Positions 32,718-42,682 of a stretch of DNA of 47,584 nucleotides are shown in pieces. The notes under the pieces are model-generated. The model was not told the DNA's origin. It ran no database searches and worked only from the letters and a program-made list of their open reading frames with translations. The DNA lies in NCBI GenBank assembly GCA_016296065.1, contig JAEDKA010000028.1, positions 1-47,584 on the forward strand. Direction: 5' to 3'. The DNA comes from Kiritimatiellia bacterium (GTDB taxonomy: Bacteria; Verrucomicrobiota; Kiritimatiellia; RFP12; UBA1067). The translations under genes were made by a program, and so were the position numbers. Each line of letters begins with the position of its first letter. The first letter of the stretch is position 1.

Positions 32718-32726
32718 ATTATATCA
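32718..32726 (-). promoter_or_regulatory. extended -10 promoter of the glycosidase fusion
   Basis: TGATATAAT with TATAAT at 32718-32723. Only 6 nt lie between it and the ATG at 32711, and no ribosome site exists. The -35 position (32741-32746) is occupied by the putative operator. Confidence 0.75.
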
Positions 32727-32742
32727 GAATTTCAGCGAGCGA

Positions 32743-32765
32743 GCATCCTTTTCGTAAAATTACGC
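32743..32765 (+). promoter_or_regulatory. putative operator at the glycosidase fusion promoter
   Basis: Identical at 20 of 23 positions to 25767-25789, including GCATCCT, GTAAAATT and the final CGC. It overlaps the -35 position of the minus-strand promoter. A degenerate second copy (CATCCATTTTAAAAA, 32766-32780) follows about 22 bp further upstream. Confidence 0.7.
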
Positions 32766-32775
32766 CATCCATTTT

Positions 32776-32815
32776 AAAAACGGAGGGACTGTCCCCGAAT
32801 GCGGGGACAGTCCCT
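32776..32815 (-). terminator. terminator of the giant-protein operon, REP-like hairpin
   Basis: A perfect 14-bp stem (AGGGACTGTCCCCG at 32784-32797 with its complement at 32802-32815) and 4-nt loop, followed on the minus strand by TCCGTTTTTAAAA. It lies 41 nt after the stop codon at 32856. Confidence 0.8.
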
Positions 32816-32855
32816 GACCGCCCGCCTCGAGGTTGCGGATGGAGCCGGAGGACTG

Positions 32856-35800
32856 TCAGCGAATATGGACCGCGAATCCGTCCGAGAACCTTGCGAAGGC
32901 TCCCATATCGGCGCTGCTGCCTATGACACGCCGGGCATGATTGAAGTCAAGCCCAGTCCTCATCCATTCCTGGACAAGGCCGGTACGAGTCGCCGCTCCG
33001 CTGGTCCCGGGGCGGAAGTCTCCGCGCGAGACATTGCGGAAGAGCGGAGCTGTCACGCCCTCGCCGGTGACGTTTCCGGTTCCATACGAAAGTTCCGGCG
33101 CATACGTGTACGTGACATCCCGCGTCTGCCCATCGGCCTCGTAGTCGCTCGCCCTCGGTGAATCGGTCGTAGCACCCTTCCAGTTGTCGGCGATAATGCA
33201 GTTGAGCACTTTGCCTCCGTTCTGGTATACGCCGCCGCCGTAGCACCTGGTCGAGTAGCGGAACTTGTTGCTGACCACGGTGCAGCTCTCGAGCACGCCC
33301 TCGTTGCGCACATAGACGCCCGCGCCGTAGACAACACTTTCGCCAGCGGGCTTCCATCCGGCCTCGTTGTCATGGATGAACGAGTTGCGGACCGTTCCGT
33401 ACCTGAGTTCGATACCAGAGCCGCCCTCTCCGGCCCAGTCATGGTCGTTGCCGTAGTTGTCGCTTATCTCGCAACGGTCGACGAACGCCCCAGACCCGTT
33501 GACAAACAGCGCCGCGCCGTTGTAGTTGTGCCTATTGCCGCGCACAGACGAATCAACGAGCGTTCCTCCGTCCATGTAAACCGCACCGTGCAGGCCAGCT
33601 CCAAGCGCATCGCTGTTAGCGTGGTTGCCGCCGATGCAGCACGTTACGACAACGTTTGACGCGACACCGTCGTGGATGTAGAGTCCGCCGCCGGAAGCAG
33701 CCGTAGAGAACACGCCGTTGGAGATTACAAGATTCGCGACCATAGCGTCGGCATTACCGAGATAGGCGATCCGGGCATTGCTCGGAACCATCCACAGCAC
33801 AGTGGCTTCGCGTCCAGCGCCAACGATGCGAATTGGTCCGTCCAGCCTGAGTTCTGCTGTCAGCGGGAATTCGCCGGAGCCGATATCAACAAGCACCGAT
33901 TCCGCTCCGCAGTCGACGGCAATCTGCGCGGCGCTGTACGCCTCGCCGACGGAGGCTGCGGCCGTTTCAACCGTCGCATACGGGAACTCTGCCGCGGCGG
34001 ATCCGCCGCGGACATATATGACGTCCGAAACGATCATGATGCAGTCTTCGCGCATGAACGTCGCCGTTTCGCCGCCTGTAGATGCGACCGTAAGTGTTAC
34101 ATTGTACATTCCGGGCGTTTCATAGCGGTGCTCGACGAGATTCCCCGAAGTGGAGGCTGGCGATATGGTACCGTCGCCAAAGTCCCAGGCGTATGTCGCT
34201 CCGGTCGTTTTTTCCGTCGGACCGGTTGCTGTGGCCTCAAAGACGGCATTGAGCGTGCCGAGTCCGCGCGTTGGGCTGTTCACGACGAAGGAGCAGCCGA
34301 ACGCATCAGCGTCGGGCTTAAACTCCCATGCTCCTATGTCGATCTTTGCCTCTCCTACGCCAAGAGCGTTCACGACGCGCTCGCTCTTAGCGAAGTCGTA
34401 TGCGACACTTTCGTCGATGGGAGTGCCCGCATCAACGCAGGGCGAACTTGCCAGAAGAGTGAAGTTCGTGTTCGCGGTATCGGCAAAACCAGGGTTCACG
34501 CTGACGTTGCCGGTTCCGCTTGAAAGTTCTGGCGCACAGGAGAACGTCGCGCCGGAACCGTCATAGTCGCTCTGGGCACCCAGAGAAAGATTGTTCCAGA
34601 TTATGCAGTTGCGAACAGTGCCGCCGTCGTGGCGCAGACCGCCGCCGCCGCCACCAGATTTGTCTACACCGGCCTTGTTGTTCACAATCGTGCAGTTCTC
34701 AAGTAGACCGCCGCCCATTCGCACTCCGCCGCCCGGGTGGTACTTTGTCTCGTTGTCATGGATGAAGCAGTTGCGCACCGTGCCATTGATCAGCCTCACT
34801 CCACCACCGCCGTCGCTTGCGTGATACTCCTGGTTGCCGTAGTTGAAACTGATCTCGCAGCGGTCTACGACGGCATCAGCATTGTCCACGTACACAGCGG
34901 CGCTGTTGTAGGAATCTCTGTTGTTAGTAATGAGCGAATCAACGAGGAGACCATGGGTGATGTAGACGCACCCCTGATGCCCGCCGTTGCCGTGTCCGCC
35001 TCCCGTGCATGCAGTGACAACAACGTTGGATACCGTGCCATAGCGGAGATAGAACGCAGTACCGCGCTTGTCGCTGGTAAGGCGCTTTGAGGTGACAGTG
35101 AGCCCGGACACAAGCGCGCTTGCGTTGTTGACGTAGAAGGCTCGCGTATCGTCCTTTGTCTGGCTGAAGGTTGTTGCTTCCGGCCCGTCCGTCGAAACGA
35201 ATGTCACTGCGTTCGATATCTGGAGCGCCCCCTGATACTCGTACGTGCCGGGTCCGACGGTGATGACCGCATTCTCTGCACCGAACGCGATTGCGTCGTC
35301 AGCAGCGGAGAGTGCGTCGTGCGGATTCGTCGCGGCGTTCGCGGCGGTGTCGTAAGGATAGACATTCCCGCCGGTCTTCGAGAGATAGACGCGGTTGTTC
35401 AGGACGGAGATCATACCGGACTGCGATGCTTCGGTCACTTCGTCCAAGGCGTTTTTGACGGATAGAGTGACGCTGTAGTTTCCAGGATTCGCAAAGGTGT
35501 GCTCGACGCTCGCGTACTCCGCACCCGAACCAGTCACGGACGTACCGTCACCGAACGTCCAGGTGTAAACGAGCCCTTCGAGAGCGGTTTCAGAACCAAA
35601 CACGCGCGCGGTAAAAGTCGCGTCAAGTGTGTTTAGGCCCGAAACTTCATCCGCCGAGAAATCGCACCAGAACGCGGGACTGATTGTCACGGTCGCAGTG
35701 TCGACACGGCCTGCGTTGTTGGTGACATAGAGCGTGACCTCGCCCGGAGCAAAGATCGTAGAAGGCGCGACCGAAAGCGAGAAGATGCCGGAAAGCGCAT

Positions 35801-38516
35801 CGGACGATCCGTCGTCAATGTCAGACGCCTTGACGACAGTGCCATTTTCACTGTCGATGCGCAACGTTGCATCCTTCGCCTTCGCGACAGGCGCGACCTG
35901 CGTATAAACGATCGCATTGCTTTCATACTCACCGACAGACACCCCTTCGGAGTCGCGAAGATAGAGCTTGAACTTAAGGGATGCACCTTCCGCAGGAGCC
36001 GAAAAAGTCACTAGGTCTTCCGGCAGCACGCCAGCGGAATATGCCTTCCATCCGTCGTCAGCAGGCAGTTCACTGGAGAGAACGCACTGATACGAGACGG
36101 CGGATGTCACTATTGGAATGTCGATTATGGACACCGCAGCGCGGCCGGTATAGGAATCCCTGCCAGTTTCGGGGCAACCGACTTTGAATGACCCCGGCTC
36201 AAGAGCATACCTAAGGTCGTCGAAATATTCGCTTGTTCCCGGCTTGCGAAGCGCCAGATCAAGATAATCGCCGCCGCCGCCCTCCTCTAGCTTAACCATG
36301 ATGGAGTTGAGACCGGCGTAAAGACGTCCGCGGGTCGTCGTATTCGACACGCCGTCCGCGCTGACCTGCAGCTCACCGTTCACCCACAGGCGCATTCCGT
36401 CGTCGCTCAGATGGCGCCAGTCGACCTCGCGCTCGTCGGGTGATGTGATGTAGATGTGCCAGTATTTGATGTAGTTGTTGCGTCCGTCCCCGTCGTAGCT
36501 CGGACGCCACCTCTGCTGGTCGACGTGTGCGGGAGTCCATGTAAGCTGACCGGCGGGTTCGCGGGACGAGCCTGAAGTCGCAAGGCCGGTGACGACCATT
36601 CCTGGATACGGCTTCATCGTCGTCTGGCTGCGTCCATTGCCGTCGGAGAGCTGGTCGCCGCCGATTCCACCCGTCTGGGCGAGATCGTCCGTAGCAAGGG
36701 TGTGCCCGAGATGAAGCATCGTCTGGATATATCCGGCGGGGAGCGTCCCGCTGCCCGGAAGCGCCGTGATATGCGCGGTCGCGCTGGCCGAAACGCCAGC
36801 GTTGTTCACAACCGTCACGACAACGTCTTGCGAGGTCTTCACTATAGATGGCTCGATTGTGATCGAATGAATTCCGTATGTCTCATCCTTGATGCCGTCG
36901 TCAATGTCGCGAAGAAGAATCTGCGTACCGACATTTGGATTCGCAACGACGCACGTAAAGTCTTTCATCTTGACGACAGGCGGAGTCGTGTCGTAAATAA
37001 GCGGATTCGCAGGGAAGCCGGTTATCGTTCCTTCACCAGTCTTAAACCATGCATACAGCGTCACTTTGCCCGGCACGGTATCTGGAGCAGCAAACGTCGC
37101 CGTTGCGGGCGAGTCTCCAAATGAGTACTGCTGCCAGCCGGGATCGTCTGCGACAGGAGCAGCCGGTGAAGTCGTAATCATGTATGCGTTCGCGTAACGC
37201 TTCGGAAATGCGGCGATATCAACGGTAGTGTCGCTGGTGCAACGGGTGTTGGACGTGATGCGGTCCTTCACGAGGAAAACAGGAGCGGGAGATATCCCGA
37301 CGCCGTCAAGCTGAGCTCCTTCAGGCCCAGACAGTTCCGCATATATAAAATCACCGCCTGTACCCTCGTTCAGCTTGAACATGACAGAGTTGAATCCAGG
37401 GCGAAGGGTTCCTTCGACAATATGTGGCTCACCCACATATTGATCGTCTTTGTGCAGTACCTCACCGTTAAGCCATGCGCGCATTCCGTCGTCATGTGCG
37501 AAGCGCCAGCGCACGGTCTTCTCTTCCGCGCCGGAAACATAGATGCACGTGTGCAGGTAGGCATTGTAGTTGTTTACGTCTTCATTGTTGTCGAACCAGC
37601 GGCCGTTGGCGCGGTTGTTGTGGAATTCCGTCCACACATATTCGACGCCGCCGAGAGTGACGGAATCTCCTGGCTGGGGAACAACTCTAGTCTCGCCTCC
37701 GACGGTAGAAAGAAAATCAGTTGCGATGCCACCAAGGGAAGACGGGATATTCACCTTGAGATCTGCACCGAGATGGAGCATGTCGAGAAGAACTCCGCCA
37801 GAGAAAGAATCAATCTCAGTCTGCGATTCTCCGCCCTTTGCCTCAATTTCCCAGTAAGCTCCGTAGCAAATGGTAGCGTCTTCTCCATTCCCATCAACTG
37901 GCGACTGGTCTCCGAATGTGATGCGAATCCCCGTGACGTTTGATGCAAGATCGGCGCCTTCTGAGTCAGCGAACGTGACAACGCGGTGCGTCAGATCATG
38001 GTTGTATTCTGCCACAGTGTTCCGCGACTCGCGGCGGGCGTAGCAGAAGGAAGAGTTTGCGAGAGTGTACCACACCCCGTTCGTGAACACCTCAATCGAC
38101 TGGACAGAGACGTCATTGCGGTATCCGTCGGGCCACCTTGTGTAGATCCTTATGAGTTCGAGCGGTCGCGGGACATCCCAAGTCCAAGTGAGAGTGGAAT
38201 CTTTCGGAATGAGCGCGCGCGCCGAGTCATCGCCGTTTTCGACGTCGGGGATCATTCCGTCGGTGAGACACCCGAAATCGGATGTCTGCTTTTCATAGTA
38301 GCCTCCGTTAATGTACCACGAATGGTCGCTATCGCCGAACTCGGGCGTCAGGCCGCGCAGCATGTTCACGGAACGCGGCAGGAGACCGGAATTGCTGATG
38401 TCATATCCGCTTCCGGTCGCCTGCGGGGTTGCCCACGCAGTGCATGCGAGCATCGCGGCGGAGAGCGCCGCCGCAATGCCGAGAGTTCTTGAAGCTGACT
38501 TGTTGATGATACCCAT
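32856..38516 (-). CDS. giant exported protein: discoidin-like, two PA14-like, two PKD-beta-helix units
   Basis: The protein has 1886 residues. The start at 38516 is chosen because AAGGAGG sits 6-7 nt upstream; a start 21 nt earlier would overlap that site. Residues 1-30 are a signal peptide (IAAALSAAMLACTAWA). A discoidin-like domain follows (about 60-225), then two PA14-like modules marked by AHDDGMRAWLNGE (about 340) and LSDDGMRLWVNGE (about 700), PKD domain 1 (TFGDGTSVTGSG, about 990), beta-helix 1 (1042-1400), PKD domain 2 (DFGDGTISPAS, about 1448) and beta-helix 2 (1502-1886). The PKD-helix block is clearly duplicated. No catalytic motif is visible; it is probably a cell-surface or secreted carbohydrate-binding or adhesive protein. 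It ends ADMGAFARFSDGFAVHIR. It is the third gene of the operon and the only one uninterrupted. Confidence 0.85.
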   Translation of the reverse strand: MGIINKSASRTLGIAAALSAAMLACTAWATPQATGSGYDISNSGLLPRSVNMLRGLTPEFGDSDHSWYINGGYYEKQTSDFGCLTDGMIPDVENGDDSARALIPKDSTLTWTWDVPRPLELIRIYTRWPDGYRNDVSVQSIEVFTNGVWYTLANSSFCYARRESRNTVAEYNHDLTHRVVTFADSEGADLASNVTGIRITFGDQSPVDGNGEDATICYGAYWEIEAKGGESQTEIDSFSGGVLLDMLHLGADLKVNIPSSLGGIATDFLSTVGGETRVVPQPGDSVTLGGVEYVWTEFHNNRANGRWFDNNEDVNNYNAYLHTCIYVSGAEEKTVRWRFAHDDGMRAWLNGEVLHKDDQYVGEPHIVEGTLRPGFNSVMFKLNEGTGGDFIYAELSGPEGAQLDGVGISPAPVFLVKDRITSNTRCTSDTTVDIAAFPKRYANAYMITTSPAAPVADDPGWQQYSFGDSPATATFAAPDTVPGKVTLYAWFKTGEGTITGFPANPLIYDTTPPVVKMKDFTCVVANPNVGTQILLRDIDDGIKDETYGIHSITIEPSIVKTSQDVVVTVVNNAGVSASATAHITALPGSGTLPAGYIQTMLHLGHTLATDDLAQTGGIGGDQLSDGNGRSQTTMKPYPGMVVTGLATSGSSREPAGQLTWTPAHVDQQRWRPSYDGDGRNNYIKYWHIYITSPDEREVDWRHLSDDGMRLWVNGELQVSADGVSNTTTRGRLYAGLNSIMVKLEEGGGGDYLDLALRKPGTSEYFDDLRYALEPGSFKVGCPETGRDSYTGRAAVSIIDIPIVTSAVSYQCVLSSELPADDGWKAYSAGVLPEDLVTFSAPAEGASLKFKLYLRDSEGVSVGEYESNAIVYTQVAPVAKAKDATLRIDSENGTVVKASDIDDGSSDALSGIFSLSVAPSTIFAPGEVTLYVTNNAGRVDTATVTISPAFWCDFSADEVSGLNTLDATFTARVFGSETALEGLVYTWTFGDGTSVTGSGAEYASVEHTFANPGNYSVTLSVKNALDEVTEASQSGMISVLNNRVYLSKTGGNVYPYDTAANAATNPHDALSAADDAIAFGAENAVITVGPGTYEYQGALQISNAVTFVSTDGPEATTFSQTKDDTRAFYVNNASALVSGLTVTSKRLTSDKRGTAFYLRYGTVSNVVVTACTGGGHGNGGHQGCVYITHGLLVDSLITNNRDSYNSAAVYVDNADAVVDRCEISFNYGNQEYHASDGGGGVRLINGTVRNCFIHDNETKYHPGGGVRMGGGLLENCTIVNNKAGVDKSGGGGGGLRHDGGTVRNCIIWNNLSLGAQSDYDGSGATFSCAPELSSGTGNVSVNPGFADTANTNFTLLASSPCVDAGTPIDESVAYDFAKSERVVNALGVGEAKIDIGAWEFKPDADAFGCSFVVNSPTRGLGTLNAVFEATATGPTEKTTGATYAWDFGDGTISPASTSGNLVEHRYETPGMYNVTLTVASTGGETATFMREDCIMIVSDVIYVRGGSAAAEFPYATVETAAASVGEAYSAAQIAVDCGAESVLVDIGSGEFPLTAELRLDGPIRIVGAGREATVLWMVPSNARIAYLGNADAMVANLVISNGVFSTAASGGGLYIHDGVASNVVVTCCIGGNHANSDALGAGLHGAVYMDGGTLVDSSVRGNRHNYNGAALFVNGSGAFVDRCEISDNYGNDHDWAGEGGSGIELRYGTVRNSFIHDNEAGWKPAGESVVYGAGVYVRNEGVLESCTVVSNKFRYSTRCYGGGVYQNGGKVLNCIIADNWKGATTDSPRASDYEADGQTRDVTYTYAPELSYGTGNVTGEGVTAPLFRNVSRGDFRPGTSGAATRTGLVQEWMRTGLDFNHARRVIGSSADMGAFARFSDGFAVHIR
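33993..34010. repeat. dispersed palindrome copy 9 (exact)
   Basis: CGCGGC-GGATCC-GCCGCG, with one more paired base each side so that the full 20 bp is a perfect palindrome. Read as Arg-Gly-Gly-Ser-Ala-Ala (Arg1503) at the start of beta-helix 2. Confidence 0.85.
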
Positions 38517-38533
38517 ATGATACCTCCTTTTCA

Positions 38534-41500
38534 TCACCTGATAAGAACCGCAAAGAAAGTGTTCGGTACAACCTCGTATGCGCCAAGGTCGAGCCTCGGA
38601 TTCGCTGAATGGCTGGATGTGTCCTTGAGACGAGCCGTGCCCTCAAGGTCGTAGTCGCCCGACTTCCACGTGGTGTTGCCGACGTTAACGGCGGGGCTGC
38701 TGCGCGTCGGCTTCGCGGAGAAGTTGTCCCAGTCGATCTCAGGCACCGAGCCGGACCAGACCAGCGACTGCTTCAGCTGCGGATCGTCTGTATAAGTCGC
38801 CCCTTCCCCTTCCGCGGCAGTGCCGTCAAAGCCGTAATAGTGTAATTTACTGGAAGAGACAGATGACCCCTCCGTCTGAAAAGGCGTATTATAAACCAGT
38901 GTGTTATATATATGGAGATCACCGCACTCGCCATTGCCATTCCAGTTGAAAAGATTTTGACACATAAATCCCTCACTGCTAATCACAGAGTTGTAGACAT
39001 ATGTCGTTATCGCGCGACCAGAAAGTCCTCCTGTATTGCCTGTAAAAGTGCAGTTCTTTACATACACACGGGTATAATAACCAAGGAATAACGAACCAGG
39101 AGCATCATTACCGGCAAAGAGTGAATTAGAGATGTTTACCTCGCCGTTATCACGGGCAATTCCGAGAAGAGTGCCGCCGCTGTTGCCAAATACCTTGCAG
39201 CGCTCCATTATGATGTCCGGGTGACCAGTGTTATACGCCACCGTAGAGCGATAGGCATCATCGCGCCTTTCGTTGTTGACTCTATTCGTAACAAACACCG
39301 TGTCATAGAACCTGTAGGCGGACCAGATTCCGTCTGCAGCGGCAACGGTGCCAACCTCGCTGTAGTTTCCTGCAAAGGTGCAGCCGTGTGTCGTAAAGAT
39401 GTTGCCTGCGTCATTCGAGAACTTCTCGCAGTATACCGCTGCGACACGACTCATGTTCGAGAACATTGCGTCGCGAGCCGTCACATGCGCTCCGCCGCGG
39501 ATGTGGATCGCGCCAGGCTCGTTGAAGTCCTGGAGAGTCTGCGTGAAGACAGCGTTCGTCACCTCTAGCATTGCGGCAGTGGTGCGCACTGCTCCGCACT
39601 TCGTCGCGCACAGCTTCATGTTGGCGAGAAGTGCATTGTCGCCGGACTCGTAGATGAAGAGCCTATCAACGGTGTTGCCGCCAGTGAAAACAACGGACTC
39701 CGGATCGACTGTGCCTGAGGCAGACCACCCTTCTATCTTCTTGGAACCTGGGCGGAGCGGGAAATTCTCAGCTGCCGCCGTATAGTTGCCCGCCTTGCAG
39801 AATACGGACTCTCCATTGGAGATTTTGCCAAGCGCGTAACGCACGGTGGCAAGCGGAGAATCGACCGAGCCCTTCCCGAACTCGTCCGCTCCGTTCGCAG
39901 GGTCGACATAAAGTTTGCTGGGATAACCAAACACGCGAATCGTTACGCTTGAAGAACCAGACTCAACAAACTTTGCGCCGGAAATAGTAATCTCATTGAC
40001 GCCAGCCCCACCAGTCACACGAAGCGTTCCCGACGCAGCCGATGCACCTGCCACTACCTTCGCCTCGCCCTGCCATGCGACAGTGTTGCTGCCGTCGCCG
40101 GACTTGGTTCCGACGGAGAGTGTTATCTCCTCGGGCGCAACGCCGCCATCAAGCGCAATTGCGACGGGAATATCAAGCGTTTTGCCTGTTGCGACGTAGA
40201 AATCTGCTGAACCGCCGACAGTAAGCGCAACGTCACCAAAAATCACATCAACGACCCCTGACTTGACTCCGGTCGTACCAGCATCGGTAAATGTAATCTC
40301 CGAGAAGTCGGCGGTACCATCGGCTTTAGCCGTCACAGCGAGCGTCGCCGAGCCATCAGTAAACACAAGTGTCGTAGAACCTGTTAATCCGCTGCCATAG
40401 GCAACACTAGCCGTCACCGTCCCAGATACAGCAGGGATGATTGACACGGGAACTTGGTATGTCTTTCCGCGGAAGCACGAGATTCTGCCGGGGACAGGTC
40501 CCGTAAATGTCGCCTCCGTAGTAGCTCCATACAAAGATTCGCAGCAACCGAGATCAACAATCGGCGTGCCGGAAGCTCGGTTATCTACAATACGGGCGTT
40601 GCCTGCAACGTCGGCGTCGCCAGTGGCATCTGCATTGGATCCAGCGTCAACGGCGGGCGAATATGGGAGCAGTGAATAGTCTCCGTGCTCAGCGTCGCGG
40701 AAGAGCGGATCAGCAACGATCACATTCGAGGACTCGGCGATATTGTATCCGTCTTTTTCATCGTAATCCCAAAGCATGGTGTCATGAAGGCGCAGTCCAG
40801 CGGTGTTGGCAACCCAATTCTGCCCATCCTTGTTGGCATTAGGCGGGAAAGAGAGCCCACCATCATCAAAGATTATGCAGTTGTACATCAAGTGGGTTAC
40901 ATCGCGTCCGACATAACCGCCGGAGTTGCCTACGAAGGTGCAGTTACGGGAGATCATCATACCTTCGTAACCGCTGAACATATTGCGGCCTGCATTTGTG
41001 TTTCTGATCAGACAGTTGGCCATCCAACCACGGGAATTGTTGCCGTCACGCATATAGTTCAGGCCCATAAAGCCGCCACCTACGTTGCCGTCGAATACGC
41101 AACGGTCAACTGAGAGTGTTACTCGGCAGAAGTATCCAAAGCATGAGTACGGGGCATCATGGGGAACGCCATCAGGAACTTCATTGCGCGCAAAAAGGCA
41201 GTCTTCCGCATGAAACGAGCAGCCCCAACCATTTGATGCGTCAATTGTGCTGTGATTAGAATAGTTGTCAATGATACTGCACCCGAAAAGCGACACTGAA
41301 GTCGGGGACAGTCCGTCCGCATTTGATGAAACATAGTAGATGACGCTGTCGCGATTCATATTGCGCATAACGCAGTCCCTGGCCTCTATGGATGCGCCAT
41401 CGTAAACCGAAATAGCACCGGGAATATTTCGCGGATTATTATTATGACGTTCAGTATCCTGAAGAAGAACACAGTCTCGAAGGACAAGCGACGCACCAGT

Positions 41501-42679
41501 GCCAGCTGCATACACGGCAGCCTCGGTAGAGTTCTTGATGGTCGCATTGCGCAATTCAAACGCCCTGGAGTTAGATACGAACACATGCGACGCGCTGTCT
41601 TTGCCGTCTATGATGACATCGGCCGCGGTGGATGTGCCGCGAAGGACAACCCTGTCAGGAACGGCGATCGGGAATGTCTCACCACGCGTAGTGTCGTATG
41701 TGCCAGGCTTGACATTGATTCGCTTGACAGTGGCTGCGATAGAGGAAATTGCCTTGGTGATTGTCTTCCATGGAGCTGAAGCCGTGCCGTCGCCCGTGTC
41801 ATCGCTTCCGCTCACCTCGTCGACCCACGCGTCGCAGGAAGCGTCTGCCGTAATCGTGACCGGCGAAGAATGCGAGACGAGGCCCGCGGCATTCATCGCG
41901 TATAGCGTTACAGACGAAGTCCCGTAAATTACCGCTGGTTCAGTCCATGTTTTAAATACGCCCGAAGCGCCAAAAGTCGTTCCGTTGTCTATGGCATCGA
42001 AGGTTGGCTGGTATCCCTTGTCGGTATCAATATCGACAGTAATAGACTTTGCAAGAACATTCGGCGCATCAAGCGAAACTACGAGTGAATTGCTCTCGTA
42101 CTTCATAACTTCGGACCCGTCGGCGTTCTTTAGCCAGCAGTACGCAGTAAGCGAGTCTCCATCATTCACCGTGCCAAAGTCTACAAGATCGGCAATGTCG
42201 GCTCCCTTTGTATACGACTTCCACAGCTGGGAGTTTTCTGTAGGCTGAGACTCGTTTGTCGTGAGAGCATAATAGGCAGCGGAATCAGAATTTGGAAGAC
42301 TGGAAACCGACACCCGTGCAGATGCAGTGTAGACTTTACTGTCCGTGGCCGTGCAGACAATGCAAAACCTTGATTCTCTGTCTGGAAAGCCATCCCGGGA
42401 ATAAGCAAGGGCCATCCGCGCATCAGTTGAGTGATAGTCGGATTGGACATCCAGGTTTTCCCAGCTGCTATTATCGTCAGAACCTTGGAATCTCCATGTA
42501 GCCGGATCGCGTTCCGGCACATCGTTTGCAGTGTACCACTCATACTTTGTGATTGTCTGCGACTGTTTGAAGTCAAGTGTGATCCAGACAGCGTCACGCA
42601 CGGGCTGAGCTTGATCCTGATTACACCTCCAATCAAGCCACTTTGAACCAGTATTGCCGTCCACAGCCTTTTCTGGTTC
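38534..42679 (-). pseudogene. C-terminal part of an interrupted exported beta-helix protein
   Basis: The frame is open for about 1380 codons after the in-frame TAA at 42680-42682; the nearest reinitiation codon is GTG at 42664. It continues the discoidin domain begun in the preceding fragment (EPEKAVDGNTGSKWLDWR). It then has spacer strands and two DUF1565-type beta-helix units that start alike: WVDEVSGSDDTGDGTASAPW (full-length residue about 374) and LYVDPANGADEFGKGSVDSP (about 1010). It ends DLGAYEVVPNTFFAVLIR, very similar to the end of the next protein. On its own this part has no signal peptide and could not be exported, so it is functional only if the stop is read through. The stop at 38534 lies against the ribosome site of the next gene. 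Confidence 0.8.
41624..41641. repeat. dispersed palindrome, one mismatch
   Basis: CGCGGT-GGATGT-GCCGCG in the first beta-helix of the interrupted protein, same frame (Arg-Gly-Thr-Ser-Thr-Ala). Confidence 0.5.
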
Positions 42680-42682
42680 TTA
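42680..42682 (-). other. in-frame TAA within the discoidin domain
   Basis: The codons before it read KYPTN and those after it EPEKAVDGN, in one frame (42946 minus 42664 is a multiple of 3). It is codon 89 of the full gene. A CAA-to-TAA change would explain it. Confidence 0.85.

Noticed and set aside
41305..41320. Third copy of the GGGGACAGTCCC element
   Set aside because: Only a half-site (GGGGACAGTCC) with no partner arm, in conserved coding frame. It is compatible with chance.
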